Source: an uncultured Oscillospiraceae bacterium (GTDB lineage: Bacteria; Bacillota; Clostridia; Oscillospirales; Acutalibacteraceae). From it: DNA of 17,519 nucleotides. A program made the translations under genes and the position numbers. The stretch spans positions 1-17,519 of the forward strand of contig URDW01000026.1 of the NCBI GenBank assembly GCA_900546735.1, in the 5' to 3' direction. Position 1 is the first letter of the stretch. Every line of letters starts with the position of its first letter. The notes under the pieces were generated by a model, which saw nothing but the letters and a program-made list of their open reading frames with translations, made no database searches and was not told the origin of the DNA. This document shows, piece by piece, positions 1-6,381 of the stretch.

Positions 1-3000
1 GGCAGCTCCATCAGCGATGCGGACGAAGCTGCGGCAGATCAGCTGATGAAGACACTGGATGGCATTCTTGCCGATGTGCTGGATGGTTCTTACATCAACG
101 ACTACAGCACCAGCGAAACAGACAGCATCCTTTCCGGTGTGTTCGATCTGCTTTCCAATTACATTGGCGCCAGCAATTCGAGTGCTTATCTCAGACTGCT
201 GGACGGCTACATGAACAACATCATCGTGGCGCCGAAGGCCGACGGTACGCTGGACGAAAAAGACGTATACAACAACGACAACCTGACGAATTTCGTCGTT
301 CGTACCTATGCGCTGCTGGAGGATATCATCGACGTGGTCGGTGACGAGAATCTGGCCGCTACACAGTATAACGACAACTACAATCTGGCTGTAGAGGCCA
401 TCAAGGGCGTTATCTCTCCTGACGCTGTCGGCATCCGTCTGAGCGACAACACGAGCGCGCAGAACAAGATCATGGATCTTGACAGCTGGAACGATGCCAT
501 TCAAAACGGCAAAGTCAACGTTTCCATTGACTGGAACGTCAAGACCGGCGACAAGGAAAGCTTCTATGAAGGCATGGCTTCCGGTCTGCGTGTGGTCTCT
601 TCCATCCTTTCCGTGCTGCTGCTGGATACCGGCTATTATGCCAACGTGCTGCAGCCGATCCTGGCCGGCCTGCTGTCTGATATGGACGTTCAGGTCGAAG
701 TGATCGGTGAAGGCGTTACAACACCGTCCGCTGCTGTACTTCCTGCAAGCGAAGTGAACACGGCAGACGATGCGCTGATGGCGATCATTCGTCCGTTTGG
801 CGCTGTGCTCAACGCGCTGCAGGCGCAGCCGCTGACCACCGTGGTAGACGTGGTCAAGGGTCTGGCCAAAGTGCTGCAGGGCACCAACCCCGACCTGCTC
901 GACATCGTGCTCAACCTGGTCGCTCCGCTTGACAGTGAACTGCTTGGTCTGGCCGATATCATTGAGAATCTGTCGCCGACACTGGCGAACACCATCCGTG
1001 ATTTTGAGATCGTAAATATCCCGATCAATGTTGGCTCTACCAATATTAATCTTTCGATTCGTGTCAGCGGCATCAATGTAATGGGTATCACCATTGCGAT
1101 CGACGATGCTGCACAGTTTAAGGCTTTGTGGAACACACTCGCTCCGATACTTGGCGGTGTGCTTGGCATGGATTTGACGCTGATCAACGGTGAAACGATC
1201 CTGTCGCTGCTCGGCATGCTGGATCTCGGCGTCACGATCCCCGAACTGGATCTTGACGAACTGGCTTCCGCTTCGGACGCCAAGGCGCTGCTGATCATCG
1301 TTTACTTCGTGCTTGACCTGCTCGATGCTAACCCGAGCATCCTCGGCGGCAACGAGACGGTGGCCGGTGTTCTGGACTTCATCCGTCAGAACGGTATCGG
1401 CGGTATCATTGACATTATCAATACGATCCTGAGCATCACCACTTCGCCGACGGAAGTTTACTGGATGTTCGTGCAGAAGTTCGAACTGCTCAGAACCGGC
1501 TTTGAGTATCCGCTTGGCGTAACCGCTGCGGATGCGGACAACGCGGTCGACCAGCTCGACAATCTGGTCAGCGGCATCTTCCCGCTGCTCAGCAGCCTGG
1601 GCGTGATGGATGTTTCCGGTCTGTCCGGCCTGATCTCTGACAATCTTTACACGAACAACATGGTCACCACGATCGCGAAGGGCCTTTACGGCGCTATGGA
1701 AGGCGACGTCGCTTCCTACCTGTCGATCGTCGGTGTGGACACCTCCACAAAGGGTGTTGCAAAGCTTCTGAATGATTCTTCTTACGGCAAGACTTATTCT
1801 GCAGCCGCAAAGACCCTGAACGGCGTCAGCTCCTGGAGCAAGGTCTCTTCGCTGAACTGGAGATTCCAGGATGGCGACCAGGACGGCTTCATTGAGGCAC
1901 TTTCCGCTGCGCTGCGTCCTCTGAACGACCTGCTCGCACTGCTGCTTGTCGAGGGCAATATCGATTTGTCCGGTCTGGTCAACAGTGTTGATGTAAACAC
2001 AGGCGCGTTCAAGCTGCAGGACGGCAAACTGGTCATCACCGTTTCCGGTAAGGATGTGGATTCCGAGGATTCCACCATCACGATCGATCTGGGCGGCGTG
2101 CTCAAGCAGCTGCAGATCTACGGCGGCAACGGCTACGACAGTGCGATCATTCCGCTGCTCGAAGCGCTCGGCTGCACCGGCGTTAAGACCTACAGCCACT
2201 ATGTAAGCGATTACAATAAGGCAAAAGACAATCTGCTGATCAACGTGCTGAATCCGATCTTCTCGCTTGTTGACAAGATCGCTGAAAAGCCGTTCGATAC
2301 GCTGACCGGCATGCTGCCGAACCTGGCCTACTTCCTTGAAAACGGCGGTCTTGGCCAGTTCGTCAACAACCTGCTTTCGCCGGTAACGAAACTGATTTCT
2401 GATCTGGATGCCAAGGGCATTAATCTGGATGAGATCATTGAAATGATCGCCGGCAAGGATCTGAACACGCTGGTGAAAGATGCGCTCGGCATCGACCTTG
2501 GCCTGTCGCTGACAAACCTTGGCAATCTGAACATCCATTCGCAGCTGATCCCGCTGGTGAACTCGCTGCTTAAGAGCAGCGGCATCAACCTGCAGCTGTC
2601 GAACATCGATTGGAAGTATCTGGCTTCGCTTGGCGAGCTGAAGACCTACACCAGCGCTTCCGACCACTATGGCACGCCGAAGCGTGTGGCTGCTTACAAG
2701 GGTCAGGTCCTGATCACTGTTCTGCGCTACCTGCTTGACAACGTGCTTGCGAAGAACAACTTTGCCATGATCACCGGTCTTGTGAACGGCATCAGCATGG
2801 ACGCCACGATCAAGAACATTCTGGCAAGCGTGTTCAACACCCTGAGCACGGCAACGTCGGATGAGATCATCAGAGCTTTGTTTGAACTGCTTAACGGCAC
2901 GCCGACGAACGCGTTCTGGGATTACACCGGTTATAAGTTCAAGTCCTATGACTTCTCTTATCCGGCTGATATGGATATGCAGTTCATTCAGGATCTTGGC

Positions 3001-4215
3001 GCTACGATCGACAACCTGCTTACAGGCTTCATCGATCTGAACGGCACGATCGCTGACCTGATCTACAAAGATGATATCATCAACACACTGGCCGAGGCCA
3101 TTTACACGAACGTTGAAAAAGTAACGATCTCCGGCTCGACCACGCTGATCGACCTGCTTGCACAGACCGGCATTGACCTTTCCACCAGTGCAATGGCTGA
3201 CCTGCTGGTTGACAAAGATTACGGCAAGACCTTCTCTTCCGTAGCTTCCAAGATCCGTTCTGCCGGCAGCTGGGCAAACGTTAACTTCGACAAACTCAGC
3301 TGGGGCGTGACGGACAGAGAGTCCTTCCTGAATGCGCTGTGCGCAGTGCTTCGTCCGGCTTACGGCGTGCTTGACGTTCTTCTGAACGACGGTATGCTTG
3401 GTCTGTTCAGCTTGCTCTACATCCCGGGCAGCGACGGCTACACCAGCACGATCGTACCGTTCATGGAAGCGCTGAGTCTCTATAACATCAAGACACAGTA
3501 TCAGTACAGAGAAGACATTGCCACGAAGGGCTATGACTACATTCTGCTCGACATTCTGAATCCGCTGTTCGACAAGGTGGAAGATCTGCTTTATGCACCG
3601 ATCCAGACCCTGTCCGGCATGCTGCCGAACCTTGCGTACTTCTTCGCTAACGGCGGTCTGCTGCAGATGGTGGATAACCTTGTGACACCGGTCACAGCGC
3701 TGCTTGACACGCTGAGCCCGATCGTAGATGTGAATGACCTGCTTGCTGAGCTGGGCGTAAGCATCAATGGCCAGGCGCTTGACCTGTACCACATTTCCAG
3801 CATTCTGGAACCGTATGTGGCGCCTGACAAAGTTGTGCCGCTGCTCAACTCGCTGCTGCAGTCGCTCGACATCAACGGCACCAAGCTCAATATCACCCTG
3901 CTTGACATCGACTGGTATCAGCTGGCAAGCCACGGTGAATTGGTTCGCGAGCATTCTCAGGCTGCAACGTATGGCATTCGCTCCTATGTGAAGGCTGACG
4001 AGGCTGAAACGCTGATCGCTGTGCTTCGTTACCTGGTTGCTGTTATCCAGGATGACCGTAACCTTGACAACATTATCGGTTTGGTCAGCGGCCTTGTCGG
4101 TGACAACGATACTGTTGCATCTGTTGTAAGTCAGGTCATTGATATGATTTCGACTTACGAAGGCGATGATTTCATCGCCCAGATCGGTGAATTGCTCGCC
4201 CTGATCGGTGGCTAA
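1..4215 (+). CDS. Large repeat protein of unknown function, 3' part only
   Basis: The frame is open from base 1 (residues GSSISDADEAAA...) with no start or ribosome binding site near the edge, so the gene begins outside; 1404 codons remain. I do not recognise a named family. The protein is built from about three diverged units rich in Leu, Ile, Asp and Asn, with almost no Cys. One landmark is Trp followed by an acidic segment and an F..(A/G)L...LR stretch at codons 178, 620 and 1101. A second is GMLPNLAYF(L/F).NGGL at codons about 770 and 1206. A third is (S/T)PT...W...YP at codons about 482 and 967. Unit 2 carries an extra beta-like insert of about 45 residues (codons about 655-700). The last unit ends where the next linker would begin, so the C-terminus at LLALIGG looks natural. 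It has no LPXTG sorting signal and no C-terminal membrane helix. A secreted or surface role is inference from size and repeats only. Confidence 0.85.
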   Translation, partial: GSSISDADEAAADQLMKTLDGILADVLDGSYINDYSTSETDSILSGVFDLLSNYIGASNSSAYLRLLDGYMNNIIVAPKADGTLDEKDVYNNDNLTNFVVRTYALLEDIIDVVGDENLAATQYNDNYNLAVEAIKGVISPDAVGIRLSDNTSAQNKIMDLDSWNDAIQNGKVNVSIDWNVKTGDKESFYEGMASGLRVVSSILSVLLLDTGYYANVLQPILAGLLSDMDVQVEVIGEGVTTPSAAVLPASEVNTADDALMAIIRPFGAVLNALQAQPLTTVVDVVKGLAKVLQGTNPDLLDIVLNLVAPLDSELLGLADIIENLSPTLANTIRDFEIVNIPINVGSTNINLSIRVSGINVMGITIAIDDAAQFKALWNTLAPILGGVLGMDLTLINGETILSLLGMLDLGVTIPELDLDELASASDAKALLIIVYFVLDLLDANPSILGGNETVAGVLDFIRQNGIGGIIDIINTILSITTSPTEVYWMFVQKFELLRTGFEYPLGVTAADADNAVDQLDNLVSGIFPLLSSLGVMDVSGLSGLISDNLYTNNMVTTIAKGLYGAMEGDVASYLSIVGVDTSTKGVAKLLNDSSYGKTYSAAAKTLNGVSSWSKVSSLNWRFQDGDQDGFIEALSAALRPLNDLLALLLVEGNIDLSGLVNSVDVNTGAFKLQDGKLVITVSGKDVDSEDSTITIDLGGVLKQLQIYGGNGYDSAIIPLLEALGCTGVKTYSHYVSDYNKAKDNLLINVLNPIFSLVDKIAEKPFDTLTGMLPNLAYFLENGGLGQFVNNLLSPVTKLISDLDAKGINLDEIIEMIAGKDLNTLVKDALGIDLGLSLTNLGNLNIHSQLIPLVNSLLKSSGINLQLSNIDWKYLASLGELKTYTSASDHYGTPKRVAAYKGQVLITVLRYLLDNVLAKNNFAMITGLVNGISMDATIKNILASVFNTLSTATSDEIIRALFELLNGTPTNAFWDYTGYKFKSYDFSYPADMDMQFIQDLGATIDNLLTGFIDLNGTIADLIYKDDIINTLAEAIYTNVEKVTISGSTTLIDLLAQTGIDLSTSAMADLLVDKDYGKTFSSVASKIRSAGSWANVNFDKLSWGVTDRESFLNALCAVLRPAYGVLDVLLNDGMLGLFSLLYIPGSDGYTSTIVPFMEALSLYNIKTQYQYREDIATKGYDYILLDILNPLFDKVEDLLYAPIQTLSGMLPNLAYFFANGGLLQMVDNLVTPVTALLDTLSPIVDVNDLLAELGVSINGQALDLYHISSILEPYVAPDKVVPLLNSLLQSLDINGTKLNITLLDIDWYQLASHGELVREHSQAATYGIRSYVKADEAETLIAVLRYLVAVIQDDRNLDNIIGLVSGLVGDNDTVASVVSQVIDMISTYEGDDFIAQIGELLALIGG

Positions 4216-4239
4216 TTTGCCTATCCTGTGTTAATAACT

Positions 4240-4271
4240 AAGCCGGCGTCTTCGGACGCCGGCTTTTCTTT
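4240..4271 (+). terminator. Intrinsic terminator of the repeat protein gene
   Basis: An 11-base-pair perfect stem (4240-4250 with 4255-4265) closes a UUCG tetraloop and runs into a T-rich tract. It lies 25 bases after the stop codon at 4213-4215. Confidence 0.93.
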
Positions 4272-4323
4272 GTGCACCGTGAAATATTGTGAAAACTGAT
4301 CGGTTCTGTTTTGGCTTAGAAAA

Positions 4324-4374
4324 GCAAAATAAAAACACCCTGTACCGGCAAAATGCCATGATACAGGGCGTTTT
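4324..4374 (-). terminator. Intrinsic terminator of the GH43-like gene
   Basis: On the minus strand, arms 4374-4362 and 4343-4332 pair almost fully (one G-U) around a loop of about 18 bases, followed by a run of T residues down to about 4324. It lies about 67 bases after the stop of the minus-strand glycosidase. On the plus strand the tail is less T-rich, so the minus direction is favoured. Confidence 0.8.
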
Positions 4375-4440
4375 CTGTTTCATATGGTTATTTTTGGTTC
4401 GCGGGCGCGGTTGCTGCTTGGTTAGATATTGCCGAATACG

Positions 4441-5268
4441 TCAGCGCTTTTCTGGCACATCGGCTTTCAGTATGCTGCAGTGGCGCAGGGCAGCCGGGAA
4501 ATCCACATCCACTTTTTGAAAGTGCATAAAATCTTCGGTCGTGCTGCATGTGTAGGCACCGTGCATAAAACAATCTGCAAATAAATAGTACTGTCCGTTC
4601 TTCTGAACGATGCACGGCCCCTCCGTCAGGTGACCGGTCACAGGTTTCGTTATGCCGCCAAACGGCGCATGCAGGCTTTTTGAAAACGCCAGTCGAATAT
4701 TTTTGTACCTTGTCAACTCGGTATTGCCGCCGCGTTCGTCTTTAAATGCCATCACCCAGCCGCTATTCGTCTTGCAAAGCGTTGCGTCAATGCAGTTAAA
4801 GCCCGGGTCAAAAAACAGCTCCGGCTGTGAAAACGTCTGAAAATCTTTTGTAAAACAGCGCCAGATGCGGTGATTTTTTATGCCCAGCCGGTTGGTTTTG
4901 TGAAAGCTGCTGGACCAGAAAAGCATATATTGCCCGCTTTCGTCGTCAAATGCACATTCCGGCGCCCAGCAGTTGGCTGTATCCGGCAAATGTTCCATAA
5001 TGCCCAGGTACACCGGCGCGCTCCAGTGCTGCAGATCACCGGAAACAGCGGTGCAGATACTTCTTGTTTTCCATCCGTTTGTAAAGATAACGCGGAATTG
5101 CCCGTCTGCCTCCCGCAGCAAAAACGGGTCGCGCACAATGTAGCTGCCGTCCCTCGCGCGCGGTATCAAAGGCTTACCGCCGTTGACCGGCGTCCAGTGC
5201 AGCAAGTCTGGGCTTTCGGCCAGGTGGAAACCCAGTGTGCTCTCGGTGTGGTAGCTCATGTAATACAT
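4441..5268 (-). CDS. GH43-like five-bladed beta-propeller glycosidase
   Basis: A 275-residue protein without a signal peptide, so a cytoplasmic enzyme is likely. It fits glycoside hydrolase family 43, arabinofuranosidase/xylosidase type; from memory it most resembles the Bt3655-like subgroup. The three expected acids are visible: Asp47 in RDPFLL, Asp161 in CIDATLC and Glu216 in TEGPCIVQKNGQYYLF. Repeated blade signatures such as SPDLLHW, SGDLQHW and TEDFMHF are present. The start is the ATG at 5268 because AGGAGG sits 7 bases upstream and a promoter lies at 5291-5319; an in-frame ATG at 5331 would be upstream of transcription. The substrate cannot be told from sequence. It is transcribed separately from the upstream membrane-protein gene, with a 100-base gap that holds its own promoter. 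Confidence 0.85.
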   Translation of the reverse strand: MYYMSYHTESTLGFHLAESPDLLHWTPVNGGKPLIPRARDGSYIVRDPFLLREADGQFRVIFTNGWKTRSICTAVSGDLQHWSAPVYLGIMEHLPDTANCWAPECAFDDESGQYMLFWSSSFHKTNRLGIKNHRIWRCFTKDFQTFSQPELFFDPGFNCIDATLCKTNSGWVMAFKDERGGNTELTRYKNIRLAFSKSLHAPFGGITKPVTGHLTEGPCIVQKNGQYYLFADCFMHGAYTCSTTEDFMHFQKVDVDFPAALRHCSILKADVPEKR

Positions 5269-5290
5269 AGTAAAACCTCCTGTCAGGTTT

Positions 5291-5319
5291 ATTGTAGCAT
5301 GCGGCAGGGGAAATGTATA
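5291..5319 (-). promoter_or_regulatory. Promoter of the GH43-like gene
   Basis: Minus-strand TATACA (5319-5314), a 17-base spacer and TACAAT (5296-5291). Predicted transcription start is near 5284, just ahead of the AGGAGG ribosome binding site. Confidence 0.6.
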
Positions 5320-5368
5320 CGGCATTTGCACGATTTAAATATTTGCTTTAATTTTGCTGTGTATGGCA

Positions 5369-6082
5369 TCAAATGTGCATAGCGCCCCAGACCAGGCAGA
5401 AACCGCCGATGCCTGCCTCCAGCACCGGCACCAAAATACCAGATGCCTTTTTCAGCAGCTTTTTGCAGAACATATAAAAACGGTCAAAATATTTTTGCGC
5501 CGTCACATAGACGATGTACATAACGATCAGCGGCAGCATGTACAAAATGTTGTACACGACCAGCAGCACAGAGATCTGCCAGAACGACAGGTCAAAACCA
5601 AACATGTAGGCCAAAAATGCGAAATACGGCATAGAGGTCATCAGTTCCGCAAACGTAGCGCCGGTGCCCAAAAGCACAAGCGCTCCCGGTGTGACCGATT
5701 TTATCTTTTTGCGCACGGCTTGCTCGTCGGCTTTTTCTTTTTCGGCATCGTTCACTTTTGTCGGTTTGTTTTTTAAGATCTTGCGTGCAGCCGTTGCAGC
5801 GGCAACGCCAAGCAGAACAACGCCGGCCGCGGCCAGAAGCATAAAAAGTGCGCGCTTTGCCGAATCCGGCAGGCCGCTTAAAAGGCCGCCAACATTTTCG
5901 ATCACACCAAAGTAGGCCAGGTAACCGAACAGCAAACTGATTATGCCGGTCGGCAGAATAAAGTACCAGATGTGATGCGGTTTTTTCACAAGTCCTTGCA
6001 GTACAAATTGCTGGGTGATGGCCATCGGGTTCAGGCTGTCCGCCGCACCCGCCGCAATCGTTGCCGTGATCAGCTCAAACAA
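5369..6082 (-). CDS. GAP-family (LysE superfamily) membrane protein under a guanidine-I riboswitch
   Basis: An integral membrane protein of 237 residues (239 from the ATG). Six hydrophobic segments are visible: ITATIAAGAADSLNP, WYFILPTGIISLLFGYLAYF, the ALFMLLAAAGVVLLGVAAAT region, PGALVLLGTGATFAELMTSM, SVLLVVYNILYMLPLIVMYI and a C-terminal VLEAGIGGFCLVWGAM. A charged, Lys/Glu-rich loop separates segments 3 and 4. The two half-repeats carry DSLNP near the N-terminus and ATFAELMTSMPYFAF in segment 4, the hallmark positions of the GAP/Sap-like branch of the LysE superfamily, whose better known members export small molecules. Start: AAGGAGG at 6096-6090 is only 1 base from the ATG at 6088 but 7 bases from an in-frame TTG at 6082, so TTG is preferred. 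A longer upstream reading would run through the riboswitch and is not real. Its leader has a consensus promoter and riboswitch, so expression should depend on ligand. Transported substrate unknown; guanidinium is an inference. Confidence 0.85.
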   Translation of the reverse strand: MFELITATIAAGAADSLNPMAITQQFVLQGLVKKPHHIWYFILPTGIISLLFGYLAYFGVIENVGGLLSGLPDSAKRALFMLLAAAGVVLLGVAAATAARKILKNKPTKVNDAEKEKADEQAVRKKIKSVTPGALVLLGTGATFAELMTSMPYFAFLAYMFGFDLSFWQISVLLVVYNILYMLPLIVMYIVYVTAQKYFDRFYMFCKKLLKKASGILVPVLEAGIGGFCLVWGAMHI

Positions 6083-6103
6083 TTTCATTCCTCCTTGCAG
6101 GCA

Positions 6104-6140
6104 GCAAATAAAGCCCGGGAGCATAGCTGCTCCCGGGCTT
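6104..6140 (-). terminator. Riboswitch expression platform: conditional terminator
   Basis: On the minus strand a perfect 13-base-pair stem (6140-6128 with 6123-6111) closes a 4-base loop, followed by TATTTG. The gene starts downstream, so this is an attenuator in the leader. Its 5' arm is the conserved AAGCCCGGGAG element of the aptamer, so folding of the aptamer and of this hairpin exclude each other, as expected for a ligand-ON switch. Confidence 0.88.
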
Positions 6141-6215
6141 TTCTCCCTCCGTGTACGCAGCTTTTGCTGCGCGCTTTCTCTTGGACCAGACGGTTTCCCC
6201 GGAACCCTAGAAAGC
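6130..6215 (-). ncRNA. Guanidine-I riboswitch (ykkC RNA, subtype 1)
   Basis: The minus strand shows the ykkC signature blocks in order: CTAGGGTTCCG (6210-6200), CTGGTCCAAGAG (6189-6178) and ACGGAGGGAGAAAAGCCCG ending in GGAG at 6130. Pairing fits the family: P1 by 6215-6209 with 6179-6173, a short CGG/CCG hairpin (6201-6191), and a 6-base-pair hairpin with an AAAA loop (6171-6156). The 3' block with AAAAGCCCGGGAG matches the guanidine-I form as I recall it, rather than the PRPP form (AGAAGCCCAGGCGGG) or the ppGpp relatives. One departure is G rather than U in GGGAGAAAAG. Established knowledge: guanidine-I RNAs turn on genes for guanidinium export or degradation. Confidence 0.9.
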
Positions 6216-6229
6216 TTTTCATTGCGCAC

Positions 6230-6258
6230 ACTATAGCATATTTGAAAACGGCTGTCAA
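6230..6258 (-). promoter_or_regulatory. Promoter of the riboswitch/GAP-family transcript
   Basis: Minus-strand TTGACA (6258-6253), a 17-base spacer and TATAGT (6235-6230). Predicted start near 6223 places the whole aptamer inside the leader, beginning only about 8 bases from the 5' end. Confidence 0.88.
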
Positions 6259-6318
6259 GTCCTTTTCCGGCTTTTCTAATATTGATGATATTTCTAAAAA
6301 ATGCAGCAATATTTCGCT

Positions 6319-6347
6319 TTGACAACAGGCGGCGCATATGCTATTTT
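6319..6347 (+). promoter_or_regulatory. Promoter of the GH36 gene
   Basis: TTGACA (6319-6324), 17 bases, TATTTT (6342-6347). Its -35 lies about 60 bases from the -35 of the opposite riboswitch promoter. The A/T-rich gap between them includes AATAT-N5-ATATT, which could be an operator but is too short to call. Confidence 0.7.
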
Positions 6348-6381
6348 TTACTTACAAATTCAAAAAAGGAACGGGTTACAT

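Noticed and set aside
690..1298. Antisense open frames within the repeat protein gene (also 1794-2105, 2328-2606, 3591-3908)
   Set aside because: They recur at matching places under the repeat units, are Ser-rich shadows of the sense codons, and lack ribosome binding sites.
5269..5331. Start of the GH43-like gene at 5331
   Set aside because: The AGGAGG at 7 bases supports the ATG at 5268, and the promoter at 5291-5319 lies inside the extension.
6130..6215. Reading the leader RNA as a PRPP or ppGpp (ykkC subtype 2) riboswitch
   Set aside because: The 3' block reads AAAAGCCCGGGAG, as in guanidine-I RNAs, not the AGAAGCCCAGGCGGG form I recall for PRPP, and the gene is not a purine or amino-acid biosynthesis gene. 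A covariance search should still confirm.
6083..6337. N-terminal extension of the GAP-family protein to 6337
   Set aside because: It would translate the promoter, aptamer and terminator. The predicted transcript begins near 6223, after the supposed start.
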